From assembly GCA_963662815.2 (NCBI GenBank), contig CAXXWA010000023.1:25134-89133 (forward strand): 64,000 nucleotides of DNA. The letters are read 5' to 3'. Each line of letters starts with the position of its first letter. Position 1 is the first letter of the stretch. Of the stretch, positions 17,268 to 25,979 are shown in pieces. Both the position numbers and the translations under genes were made by a program. Origin of the DNA: JAPPHA01 sp963662815 (GTDB lineage Bacteria > Pseudomonadota > Alphaproteobacteria > Rhodobacterales > Rhodobacteraceae). Below the pieces are notes generated by a model that was given only the letters and a program-made list of their open reading frames with translations, had not been told where the DNA came from and did no database searches.

Positions 17268-17827
17268 TGAGTCGCCGACGGCAGATTCGTCGCAGGAAGC
17301 GCGTTTTCGTTGGTTGCGAAGGACAAAGTGAACGAAGCTATGCGGCACTGCTACAGCGGTTCGCGGACGAGACCGGATTGGCCGTCCACATCGACGCAAA
17401 GGTGCTGACCAGCGCAGGAGACCCTCTGTCCCTTGAAAAAAGCCGCTCAGTTGATTTCGCGCGGCGAGCAGCAAAAAACCAAATACGCTTCGAGGTTGCT
17501 GTTGTTCGACTCGGATTGTCTCGGAAAAGACCTCAGCCGAGATGAACTAATGCTGACAACCGCAGCCAAACCAGGCTGACTCTCATCAAGCAGAACGTTT
17601 GTCTCGTGTCCGTGTTGTTGCGCCGTTTTGCAGGTCATGAGAACGACAATCCAGCAACCGCCGCCGAAGCACTGAGTCGTCTGCGAAACGCCTGGCCGGA
17701 ATATAGAAAGGGGATGCCGGCTATTGACCTCGAATTGCGCATTCAACAGGTTGACGTGAAAAGAGCGGCCGGAAGTCGATTGAATCCTGACCTGCGAGTG
17801 CTACTTTTCGAAATCGGCCTTCTTTGA
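17267..17827 (+). pseudogene. rloB: RloB-like protein, disrupted by two compensating indels
   Basis: The frame opens as MSRRRQIRRRKRVFVGCEGQ (the EGxxE start of RloB, Toprim-like), runs to DPLSLEK, then needs a one-base skip in the A6 run at 17436-17441 to continue as AAQLISRGEQQKTKYASRLL, LFDSDCLGKDLSRDEL. A second shift back is needed near 17571-17577 to read LTLIKQNVCLVSVLLRRFAG onward to the end at 17827. So the outer parts share one frame and about 45 codons between them lie in another. Either the gene is dead, or the two indels are sequencing errors. With both corrected it is about 186 aa, a normal RloB size. Confidence 0.75.
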
Positions 17828-18515
17828 GGTCAGGGCTCAACGCAAGGAAAGATCAGCCTTGTGGTCGATCCGGAAGGGGCAAGGCCGCGGACGAACAGCA
17901 AGCCGGAGATGACGAGCTTTCGGAGTGGGCGACAGCGTTGCGCGCCGGTTCATTCCGCCACCGGGGCGACGCAATCCCTTTCCACGAAACGCGCGCTCCC
18001 GATCGCTCGGCTTCTCTGAACCCCACGTCTGACAAGGCAATTGTCATTTGCCGGGCTTCGAACGGATTTGCGCCCCTGTCTTTCGCGATTCGGCACTCCA
18101 AAGGAGCTCGGGATCCTTGCCGCCCCGACGTCGGCACGGGAACGGGAGCGGCCGGAAGTCGCAGCCGTCAGGCGCACCATCCGCGGACAGAGCAATGGGC
18201 CGGGCAGGAGGGGTCGTTGCCGAGCCCCTCTTCCAGTCTCGGCAGGGTTGCGCATTGCTGCGCACCCCGCACAGATCCGGACATGGACGCCAACCCATCC
18301 GGTTCCTGCCTCGGGTGCTTGGCGGCGAACCGCCGGTCAGGCCACGGCGCACCGAAGCTCCGATTAGGCCGACTTTTATTCGAGCCGGGGGAAGTCTCGC
18401 CAGAACTTCTGCTCAAAAGGATGGATGTGCCCGAATTGGTAACAGCTCGGACTGGCCCGGGTCAGGGCTGAAAGCAGTTTCTCCAATCAGGTCTCGGACT
18501 TGTTTCCAGTCCGCG
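17828..18515. other. intergenic region, no gene recognised
   Basis: 688 bases between the 3' ends of rloB and the sulfatase gene. Long open frames exist on both strands but have Arg/Pro/Ser-rich, non-protein-like composition and no motif I recognise. No tRNA, repeat array or clear terminator seen. It may be decayed DNA of the accessory block. Confidence 0.5.
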
Positions 18516-20723
18516 CTAATCCGACATCTCAAGACCGTGTGCAACATTCGCAGGATCCGGATCTTCTTCGAACTGCATGACGATCCGGTCGAGCTTGTCC
18601 TTGCAGAAGGCGAACGGAGCCTCGTAGGCATCGCTGACAGGTACTGCCGCGTCGCGGCCGACATCCAGGCCCCAAAACGAAATATGGTGCGCAGCAAGTC
18701 CCACATCGGCCTGCGCAATGAGATCGTTGCCGGCGAACAGCTGCGCATCGATGCAACGGTCCGGGCCGATTGTGCATGCAAGCCGGCAGGTTCGGGTTGA
18801 GCCGTGCAGCGGTGCCGTCAGGGTGCGTTTCCGGCGTAGTTGAATGTACTCGAAAGTCAGTGCCCCGTCCTTCACGTAGAGCGTGTAGCCGCCGATCCTG
18901 TCGCCGGATGACACCAGCACTCCCTCATGATCCCCGACCGGCCCGTTGAAATGCGCCGTTATCTCCATCGATCTTTCGCTCGATACGATCTGGCTGGTCT
19001 GCGAGATGTGACCCTGCCCCGGGTGCAGCGTGATTTCTCTTTCGCTCATCAGCCCGTTCGGCTGGCGGAACACGATGATGTCGACGAGAGTTCGGTCATC
19101 CAGAGGCATGACCTCGTTTGCCCCTGCCTCCTTCCACCAGATGTCCTTCAGCTCCTGAAGCTTGTCCGGGTGCTGCGCCGCCAGATCGTCATGCTCGGAG
19201 AAATCGGTTCGCGTGTCATAGAGGTGCCAAACATCCGCCGCATAGTCTTCGCCCTTTTCGTGTTCCGAAACGGCCTTCCAGCCTTCGTGATAGACGGCTC
19301 GACGGCCGAACATCTCCCAGTACTGTACACTGCGAGGTGCTGGGGCGTCCGGGTTGTCAAGGGTCGAACGGAAGCTCGCACCGTCAAACTTCGCGCCGTC
19401 GCGTTCGCCTGCCAGTTCCAGCAATGTAGGCGCCAGGTCGACCACATGCAGGAACTGGTTTCGAACCTCTCCTCGGCTTTGCAGTCCATTCGGCCAACTC
19501 ACTACCAGGGGCGACCGCACGCCGCCCAGTTCGACATGCTGCTTGTAGCGCCTGAACGGCGTGTTGCCTGCCATGGCCCAACCTTCCGGATAGTGTGCGG
19601 GTGCGTACGGACCACCCACCTCATCAAGGCGCTCCGCCATTTCCGATATCGCCTCGGTCATGCCCGAGTATGGGGCGTTGCAGTCCACGGCACCGTTACG
19701 TCCGCCCTCCATCGAGGCTCCGTTGTCGCAGAACACGAGGATGATTGTGTTGTCGTAAAGATCAAGCCGGCGCAGTTCGGCGACAAGGCGGCCGATCTGT
19801 TCGTCTGAATGCTCCAGGAATCCGGCAAAAGCAGCTTGCAGGCGTGCAAACACCCGCTTCTCGTCGCCACTCAGACTGCTCCACTCCGGAACGCCCGGAT
19901 TGCGAGGTACCAGCTTGGCGCTTTCCGGGACCAGCCCGAGTTCGATCTGCCGCGCCAGGCGTTCCTGCCGGGTCCGATCCCAGCCCTTGTCGAAGACCCC
20001 CTCGTAGTTGTCGACGTAGCTCCGGTGGACCTGAATGGGCGCGTGTGTGGCACCGAAGCAGAAATGCATGAAGAACGGCGCGTCCCGGCGTATGCTCGCA
20101 TGGTCTCGCAGGTAGCTTATCGCGCGTTCGGACAAATCCTCGGACAGGTGATATCCATCTCGAAGCGGCGGATCGATCATGTGATTGTCCTGGACAAGCT
20201 CCGGCGAATATTGGTCCGTGCAGCCGCCAAGGAAGCCGTAGTAGCGATCGAACCCGCGGTTGACCGGCCAGTTGAGGTAGGGGCCGGCCGCCGTGATTTC
20301 CTGCGTCGGCGTAAGGTGCCACTTGCCGAGCATGTAGGTTCCGTAGCTTTGCTCGCGCAGCATTTCCGACAGAAGCGGAATGTCCCTGTCGACGGCGCCA
20401 CGGCCGTTGGGAAAACCGGTATCGGCGTCGGCCAGGCAACGCATGCCAACATTGTGGTGGTTGCGACCTGTCAGGTAGCTAGCCCGGGTGGGCGAGCAGA
20501 GAGGTGTCACATGGAAGTTGGTGTAGCGTAGTCCGGATGCAGCAAGGGAGTCTATGTGCGGGGTGCTGATTTCGGAGCCGTAGCAGCCGAAATCGGCCCA
20601 GCCGGCATCATCGAAGAGAATGGACAGGATATTGGGCCGGCCACTGCCCTGGCTCGGTGGACGAGGCCACCAAGGCGTCGAATCCTGAACCGTTTGGCCG
20701 ATCCTGCCTGCAAACTCGCTCAT
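18516..20723 (-). CDS. type I arylsulfatase
   Basis: 735 aa. The sulfatase signature LCSPTRASYLTGR contains Cys76, which an activating enzyme converts to formylglycine; the metal-binding pair is Asp38-Asp39 (ILFDDAGWADFG). GKWHL, FGATHAP and the late CDNGAS metal site follow in family order. There is no signal peptide, so it appears cytoplasmic. The ATG at 20723 has GGAGGAGAC just upstream. It diverges from a NitT/TauT-like ABC transporter 86 bases away, which fits import followed by desulfation of a sulfate ester. The C-terminal 170 residues form a beta-rich extension seen in large sulfatases such as the AtsA group. Confidence 0.93.
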   Translation of the reverse strand: MSEFAGRIGQTVQDSTPWWPRPPSQGSGRPNILSILFDDAGWADFGCYGSEISTPHIDSLAASGLRYTNFHVTPLCSPTRASYLTGRNHHNVGMRCLADADTGFPNGRGAVDRDIPLLSEMLREQSYGTYMLGKWHLTPTQEITAAGPYLNWPVNRGFDRYYGFLGGCTDQYSPELVQDNHMIDPPLRDGYHLSEDLSERAISYLRDHASIRRDAPFFMHFCFGATHAPIQVHRSYVDNYEGVFDKGWDRTRQERLARQIELGLVPESAKLVPRNPGVPEWSSLSGDEKRVFARLQAAFAGFLEHSDEQIGRLVAELRRLDLYDNTIILVFCDNGASMEGGRNGAVDCNAPYSGMTEAISEMAERLDEVGGPYAPAHYPEGWAMAGNTPFRRYKQHVELGGVRSPLVVSWPNGLQSRGEVRNQFLHVVDLAPTLLELAGERDGAKFDGASFRSTLDNPDAPAPRSVQYWEMFGRRAVYHEGWKAVSEHEKGEDYAADVWHLYDTRTDFSEHDDLAAQHPDKLQELKDIWWKEAGANEVMPLDDRTLVDIIVFRQPNGLMSEREITLHPGQGHISQTSQIVSSERSMEITAHFNGPVGDHEGVLVSSGDRIGGYTLYVKDGALTFEYIQLRRKRTLTAPLHGSTRTCRLACTIGPDRCIDAQLFAGNDLIAQADVGLAAHHISFWGLDVGRDAAVPVSDAYEAPFAFCKDKLDRIVMQFEEDPDPANVAHGLEMSD

Positions 20724-20809
20724 GTCTCCTCCCGGCTTCTGTCATATTGAATCTGCCCTGGAATCGTAATACAGTTTCGGAACACAAAAAACAGGGGGGG
20801 ATTAATGTG
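20724..20809. promoter_or_regulatory. divergent promoter region, sulfatase / ABC transporter
   Basis: 86 bases between two divergent starts; it must hold both promoters. TAATAC near its middle is a possible -10 box for the transporter, with no strong -35. A run of six or more G precedes the transporter start. A shared regulator is likely but no operator can be named. Confidence 0.45.
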
Positions 20810-21805
20810 ATGCTCAGACAGTCTCTTACTCGCGGCATCGCCGCAAGCGCAGCGGCTGCGGTCTTCGTTGCTTCGGCAACAGTTGCAAAATCGGAGCCAT
20901 TCACCGTGCAGTTGAGCTGGCTTGTTGACGCCGGCAGCACGGGCGAGATCGTTGCCTTGCAAAAGGGATATTTTGCCGAACGGGGGCTTGAGGTGGAATT
21001 GATGCCAGGCGGCCCGACGGCGAATGCCATACAGGAACTGCTCGGTGGCACGGCCGACATTGCAGTAGGCTACGCTCCGCAGATCATGTATGCAGCAAAC
21101 AACAAACTTCCGATCATCTCGTTTGCTGCAACCTTCCAGAAAGCGCCGCTGACGTTTTTCTCCCTGGGGGAAAAGAACATCACAAGCATCAAGGACTGGA
21201 AGGGGATGCGGGTTGGGGCACCACAAAGTGCCGTGCCACAGATCATCGCGATTCTCGACTACAATGGCCTCAAGTTCGAGGACATTACCTTCGTTCAGGG
21301 CACCGTTCCGGCACTCATGCAGGATCAGGTTGACGTGGTTGGAACCTGGCCAACGAACAAGGCGGCCCTGGCACCGGTTGCTGCGCATCCTGGCGGCTAC
21401 AACTCTCAATCCATCTGGGACAATGGACTGCAATTCCAATCGAACTATCTGATTGCTGCCAAGGACACTCTTGACCGCAAGGCCGATCAGCTCGCCGCAT
21501 ATCTTGAGGCCGTTGATGCCGGATGGTCATATGCAGCCGACAATCCGGGCGAGGCGATAGACATCCTTGTCGCGTATGCACCGGCACTAAGCGTGGAAAA
21601 GGAGCGTTCGGCGCTGGACGTGATGCTTGCAGAGTACATCTACACTGACGAGACTATGGAATTCGGGTTTGCAAACGTGTCTTCGGAACGCTGGCAGCGG
21701 ACACTGGACACCTACATCGCCATCGGCGAGATCGACCCCAGCATGACCTCCGCCGACGTGTTCGACAGCCGCATTCTCGATGCGGTGGAAACGACAAAGC
21801 GATGA
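20810..21805 (+). CDS. NitT/TauT-type ABC transporter substrate-binding protein
   Basis: 331 aa. The ATG at 20810 starts a Sec signal peptide (MLRQSLTRGIAASAAAAVFV, cleavage near VAKS/EP); a GTG one codon earlier is possible and the longer frame is rejected because it lacks a signal. The mature part shows the NMT1/THI5 (SsuA/TauA) pattern: VQLSWLVDAGSTGEIVALQK, GYFAERGLEVELMPGGP, LLGGTADIAVGY and DWKGMRVG. This family binds sulfonates, taurine, nitrate, pyrimidine precursors or riboflavin; with the divergent sulfatase, a sulfur ester or sulfonate is the best guess. Confidence 0.88.
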   Translation: MLRQSLTRGIAASAAAAVFVASATVAKSEPFTVQLSWLVDAGSTGEIVALQKGYFAERGLEVELMPGGPTANAIQELLGGTADIAVGYAPQIMYAANNKLPIISFAATFQKAPLTFFSLGEKNITSIKDWKGMRVGAPQSAVPQIIAILDYNGLKFEDITFVQGTVPALMQDQVDVVGTWPTNKAALAPVAAHPGGYNSQSIWDNGLQFQSNYLIAAKDTLDRKADQLAAYLEAVDAGWSYAADNPGEAIDILVAYAPALSVEKERSALDVMLAEYIYTDETMEFGFANVSSERWQRTLDTYIAIGEIDPSMTSADVFDSRILDAVETTKR

Positions 21806-21831
21806 CGCCTTGATCTCAATGCCTGCCTGGA

Positions 21832-22623
21832 ATGAAGGCGGGCAAACCTGAATCGATGCCTGTCGCGATAGATCTTCGCGAAGTCTCCGTGACATTTGGA
21901 ACGGGCGACACGGCCATACGTGCAGTCGACAAGGTTTCGCTTTCAGTCCAGGAAGGCGAGTTCGTTTCGTTGATCGGACATTCCGGCTGCGGCAAGTCCA
22001 CTTTGCTCCGGGTCATCGCGGATATCATACCGCCGACATCCGGTGAGGCGGAAGTGCTTGGAATGGAACCGGGCGACGCAAGGAAACAACGCGCCGTCAG
22101 CATGGTTTTTCAGCAATCGGTGCTCATGCCGTGGGACACTGTCCTAGAGAATGTGAGGATGCCGCTTGAGGTCGGTCCTACGAGACACCAGTCGTCAGGC
22201 GCCATGTCTCCCATGGAGGCCCTAAAGCTGGTTGAGCTGGACGGTTTCGAAAACGCCTATCCTGCGCAGCTGTCGGGAGGCATGCGCCAGCGGGTCGCCA
22301 TTGCCCGGGCGCTTGTCACCAAGCCGAGAGTGCTTCTGATGGACGAGCCGTTCGGCGCTCTGGACGAACTGGTGCGCGACTCCCTCAATGTTGAGTTGCT
22401 GCGCATCTGGGGCGAGGCCGGCATGACGATCGTGTTCGTGACTCATTCGCTGCAGGAGGCGGTCTTCCTGTCACAGCGGGTGGCCGTGATGAGCCGACGG
22501 CCAAGCAGGATTGCCGCCGTGACTTCGGTGGCACTTCCGGAGAATCGGGAAATCGCAGTGAAAGACACCCCGGAACTCGGGCAGCAAGTGGCACTGCTGC
22601 GGTCCATCCTGGATGAGGGATGA
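21832..22623 (+). CDS. NitT/TauT-type ABC transporter ATP-binding protein
   Basis: 263 aa. Walker A GHSGCGKST at 49-57, Q-loop in VFQQSVLMPWDTV, signature LSGGMRQRVAIARAL, Walker B VLLMDEPFGALDEL and the switch His in VTHSLQEAV. The FQQ..LMPW pattern is typical of SsuB/TauB. The ATG at 21832 is used; an ATG eight codons on (MPVAIDL) is equally possible. Its end overlaps the permease start by 11 bases. Confidence 0.93.
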   Translation: MKAGKPESMPVAIDLREVSVTFGTGDTAIRAVDKVSLSVQEGEFVSLIGHSGCGKSTLLRVIADIIPPTSGEAEVLGMEPGDARKQRAVSMVFQQSVLMPWDTVLENVRMPLEVGPTRHQSSGAMSPMEALKLVELDGFENAYPAQLSGGMRQRVAIARALVTKPRVLLMDEPFGALDELVRDSLNVELLRIWGEAGMTIVFVTHSLQEAVFLSQRVAVMSRRPSRIAAVTSVALPENREIAVKDTPELGQQVALLRSILDEG

Positions 22624-23461
22624 ATCCGTGAAGGTTGCCTTGTCCTCCAAGCCTGCCGGCACCGCCGGCATCGGCATGCTGCAGCGAAGTCTCCTTGTCA
22701 TTGTACGCGGTGCCAGGGGTACGACGATGGCCATGCTCGGCCTGGCAATCATGCTGTTGATCTGGCAGGGCGTTGTCCGGTTGCTCGATGTGCCGATATA
22801 CCTGGTTCCAGCACCAACGGATGTTCTGGTCGCACTTTACAATGACCGTGCGCTGCTGGCCCAGAACTCCGTGCCGACCCTGACCGAGGCTGCGCTTGGG
22901 TTTCTGCTCGGAAACACCGTTGCAGTCCTCGTGGCGATTTCGTTTGTCTACAACCGGACCGTAGAGGATCTTTTCTATCCGGTGGCAATCCTAATCAAGA
23001 CGATCCCGATAATTGCCATCGCGCCCGTGCTGAAGATCATGCTCGGAAACGGCATCGAACCGAAGGTCCTGATTGCGGCACTGATCTGCTTCTTTCCGAC
23101 ACTCGTCAACGCGGTGCAGGGCTTTCGAGCCGTGAACCCGCAATTGATCGAACTGATGCATGTGCTGTCAGCGACGAAGACCCAGGTGTTCAGGCGCGTG
23201 CGGTTCTACGCCGCGTTGCCTTATGCGTTCGCGGCTCTAAAGGTCTCCGTTACAATGTGCGTCCTAGGGGCGATCGTCGGGGAGTGGATCGGCGCGAATT
23301 CGGGCATCGGCTACCTTATCCTGCAAAGCATGTACGTGTTCGACACTCCGAGGCTGTTTGCAACGATCATTGTTGCGTCGTTTATGGCCATTGCCGGATT
23401 TGCGCTCGTCGCTTGGCTGGAGGCGCGTGTCATTCACTGGGATCCGGGAGAAAACACCTGA
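22613..23461 (+). CDS. NitT/TauT-type ABC transporter permease
   Basis: 282 aa with about six hydrophobic helices (for example MAMLGLAIMLLIWQGVVRLL and FATIIVASFMAIAGFALVAW). The YLVPAPTDVLVAL segment and the EAA-like loop around LMHVLSATKTQVFRRVRFYAALPY match SsuC/TauC. It couples to the ATPase gene by overlap. A GTG five codons after the ATG is an alternative start. Last gene of the three-gene transporter operon. Confidence 0.92.
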   Translation: MRDESVKVALSSKPAGTAGIGMLQRSLLVIVRGARGTTMAMLGLAIMLLIWQGVVRLLDVPIYLVPAPTDVLVALYNDRALLAQNSVPTLTEAALGFLLGNTVAVLVAISFVYNRTVEDLFYPVAILIKTIPIIAIAPVLKIMLGNGIEPKVLIAALICFFPTLVNAVQGFRAVNPQLIELMHVLSATKTQVFRRVRFYAALPYAFAALKVSVTMCVLGAIVGEWIGANSGIGYLILQSMYVFDTPRLFATIIVASFMAIAGFALVAWLEARVIHWDPGENT

Positions 23462-23705
23462 GGAAAGGATCTCGCGACGGCCGGCAGGCTGCCCATGAAC
23501 TCAAAACACCTTTTGGGCCAAACGGAACTTCCAGCTGACATCCTCCCGACGGCGTTGCGCAAGCCCCTGAAAAGGCTGGGCCTTTCTGCGCGGACGCAGG
23601 AATTGGCGCGGGATTCATGCTGCCATGCAATTGTACATGTTTCGTGTTGACATGCCATGACAGCCGCATGTTCCGGCCTTGAACGTGTTGCCGTGCAAGG
23701 ACCAG
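23462..23705. other. gap between transporter and transposase relic
   Basis: 244 bases with no gene. Probably the boundary between the transporter operon and the mobile-element debris. Confidence 0.4.
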
Positions 23706-23920
23706 ACCCGTGGCCCTCAGCATCGACGTCATTCCCAACCGATCCTCGCCGCCTGCCATCCTCCTGCGCGAAGCATGGCGCAAGGGGAAGCGCATCCGGA
23801 GGAGAACCGTCGCCACCCTCTCGAAAATGCCGCCCGCACTCGACGGCGGCGTGACGTTCCCGCCGCTCGACGCGGCCGTCGCCATCCGCCGGTCACGCCC
23901 CCACGGCCACGTGGCGGCGG
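23706..23920 (+). mobile_element. IS1634-family transposase remnant (N-terminal part)
   Basis: The frame translates to MALSIDVIPNRSSPPAILLR, EAWRKGKRIRRRTVATLSKM and then RPHGHVAAA. This is the N-terminus of IS1634-family transposases (xxPNRxSPPAxLLRExYReGGKVKKRTLANLS, later SLPHGHVAAV). It breaks off at HGHVAAA and the same frame runs on directly into sequence of a different transposase family. Confidence 0.75.
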
Positions 23921-24600
23921 CGGTCAACGACCGGCAAGGGGACGCCTTCGAGATTCTCGCCGCGCCTCGCAAGGGCATCGCGCTTCAGGTGCGCGCCCGG
24001 CACGACCGCAGCCTCGGCTGCGGCCGGGGGAAGGATGTCCGTCACGGTCTAGCGGCAGTCCGCGCGGAACTCGGCGCGCGTCCGGAAGGCGCTCCGGCGC
24101 GCCTCCCGTCCCGCTCAACGCGATCGAGGCGAGGGAGACGAAGTCTCCGTCCGACGGCAGCCCGCGATCCTGTCGCGGCCGCTGACCACGCTTCCGGTCG
24201 GGTCGTCCGGCGACGCGGAGAAGGTCGCCGCCCTGTATCGTCCGAGGCAGGGGATCGAGGACTGGCACAGAGTCCGGAAGTCGGGCTGCAAGGTCGAGGA
24301 AATTGCTCACCGCAAGCGCGAGCGTGTCGAGCGGGCGCTGGAGATCAATGCCGTCATCGCCTGGCGGATCACGGCCCTGACGGAACTCGGGTGCACGACC
24401 CCCCCCCGGCTTCCCGGCAGGGAAGACCTTCTCCGACGCGGAGCTCGCGATGTCGGCCGAATTCGCGCGGGAAAGGAGATGCCCGCCGCCGGGCAACCTC
24501 GGCAGCGCCTTCGACATGGTCGCAATGACGGCCGGTACGTGAATCGCGGCAACGAGATCATGTGGAACGGCCACAGCGCACTGCCGTTCTCCGCGTGGAA
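23921..24600 (+). mobile_element. IS4/Tn5-like transposase remnant, frameshifted
   Basis: In the frame of the IS1634 relic it reads NDRQGDAFEILAAPRKGIAL and VRARHDRSLG, the mid-part of Tn5-like IS4 transposases. After at least one frameshift the codons from 24182 give LTTLPVGSSGDAEKVAALYR, then IEDWHRVRKSGCKVEE with the catalytic-Glu region of the family, then ERALEINAVIAWRITAL. Near 24540-24580 another shift gives NRGNEIMWNGHSAL, which resembles the C-terminal end. Multiple frame breaks make it a pseudogene. Confidence 0.75.
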
Positions 24601-24806
24601 CGTCGGCTTGAGCCGCCGCCTCGGCGATCAGAGCCGCTTCGGCCAAGTGTTCAAGCGGGAAGCCGCTTGCGGGCAATAGGCGGCCCGCACAATCAGCGCA
24701 CGGCGCATGCGCATAAGTTCCCTTGACAATGCATGCCGCGCGTTTTCACTGGTCCGGTCTGACAGGGAAAGTTCTGGGGCACCGCAGGGAAGGTTCGGGG
24801 GCGGGA

Positions 24807-25913
24807 ATGGCGTCAACACTGAATTACGGCATCATCGGCTGCGGCATGATGGGACGGGAGCACATCCTGAACATTCGCCTGCTGCCGGACGCGCGGGTCG
24901 CCGTCATCTGCGAACCGGACGCCGAAATGCGCCGGCAGGCCGCGGCGCTTGCACCGGAAGCCGCATTCGCCGACAGCCCGGAATCACTGCTGGCCGAACC
25001 CTCGCTCGACGCCGTGGTGATCGCATCGCCGAACTTCACGCACGTCGACCTCCTCGAAACCGTCGCGAGGACGCGCCCGCTTCCGGTCCTCGTGGAAAAA
25101 CCGCTCTACACGTCGCACGGCGACAGGCGCCGCCTCGACCGGCTACCGCCCGGTTTCGCGGCGCGCGTCTGGGTAGCGATGGAGTATCGCTACATGCCGC
25201 CGCTCGCGGCGATGCTCGCTGAAGCGGATTCCGTCACCGGCGGCATCCGGATGCTGACCATCCGCGAACACCGGTATCCGTTCCTGAGGAAAGTGGGCGA
25301 CTGGAACCGGTTCAATGCCTATACTGGCGGCACCCTCGTCGAGAAATGCTGCCATTTCTTCGATCTCATGCGCCTCGCCATCCGTTCGGACCCGGTTCGC
25401 GTCATGGCGTCCGCCGGCCAGGACGTGAACCACCTGGACGAATCCTACGCCGGAAGGACTCCCGATATCTGGGACAACGGCTACGTCATCGTCGACTTCG
25501 CCAATGGTGCTCGCGCGATGCTCGAACTCTGCATGTTCGCCGAGGGCGGCGACTACCAGGAGGAAGTCACCGCGGTGGGCGCCAAGGGAAAGATCGAAGC
25601 GTTAGTGCCGGCCCCGGCCGCGCACTGCGAGACCGGCGGCGACGGCGTCCCGATTCCGAAGGTGGTCGCAAGCCCGCGGTCGCCCCGGGGACCGGTCGCG
25701 CGGGACGTGCCCGTCGACCCCGTCCTCCTGGAAGCCGGCGACCACAACGGCGGAACCTACTACCAGCACCGGCTCTTCCTCGAGTCCGTGCGCAACGGCA
25801 CGCCTCCAGAGGTCACCCTCGCCGACGGCGCCATGGCCGTCGGAATGGGTCACGCGGCGCAGGAATCCGCATTGCTTGGCCGCACCGTCATGTTTCGGGA
25901 GACGGTCGGCTAG
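24807..25913 (+). CDS. Gfo/Idh/MocA-family oxidoreductase
   Basis: 368 aa. Rossmann nucleotide loop YGIIGCGMMGREH at the N-terminus, then VVIASPNFTH and VLVEKPLYT, where the EKP Lys is the family's conserved catalytic-site residue; the C-terminal half is the alpha/beta dimer domain with GGTLVEKCCHFFDLMR carrying the active-site His. Substrate is probably a cyclic polyol or sugar, not identifiable. The ATG at 24807 starts directly at the Rossmann strand; 28 codons of upstream frame have no such character. It begins about 200 bases after the IS relics and is convergent with hemY. Confidence 0.9.
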   Translation: MASTLNYGIIGCGMMGREHILNIRLLPDARVAVICEPDAEMRRQAAALAPEAAFADSPESLLAEPSLDAVVIASPNFTHVDLLETVARTRPLPVLVEKPLYTSHGDRRRLDRLPPGFAARVWVAMEYRYMPPLAAMLAEADSVTGGIRMLTIREHRYPFLRKVGDWNRFNAYTGGTLVEKCCHFFDLMRLAIRSDPVRVMASAGQDVNHLDESYAGRTPDIWDNGYVIVDFANGARAMLELCMFAEGGDYQEEVTAVGAKGKIEALVPAPAAHCETGGDGVPIPKVVASPRSPRGPVARDVPVDPVLLEAGDHNGGTYYQHRLFLESVRNGTPPEVTLADGAMAVGMGHAAQESALLGRTVMFRETVG

Positions 25914-25979
25914 GTCGCCGCCGGCTGCGGATGCTCCGACGATGCCGCGCGGGACGGGAATGCAGCCCGCCGCCTCAGC

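Noticed and set aside
17436..17442. A-AAA-AAG slippery heptamer as a programmed -1 frameshift site in rloB.
   Set aside because: The zero frame reads GAA AAA AGC, so the heptamer is out of phase for classical -1 slippage, and the required change is +1 (or -2). A second shift later is also needed.
17828..18515. Open frames on both strands of the gap between rloB and the sulfatase gene.
   Set aside because: They are Arg/Pro/Ser-rich, overlap one another on both strands and lack ribosome sites or motifs.
24703..24712. Perfect palindrome GCGCATGCGC near the end of the IS relic.
   Set aside because: Short GC palindromes are expected by chance in such GC-rich DNA, and no paired copy or gene context supports a site.
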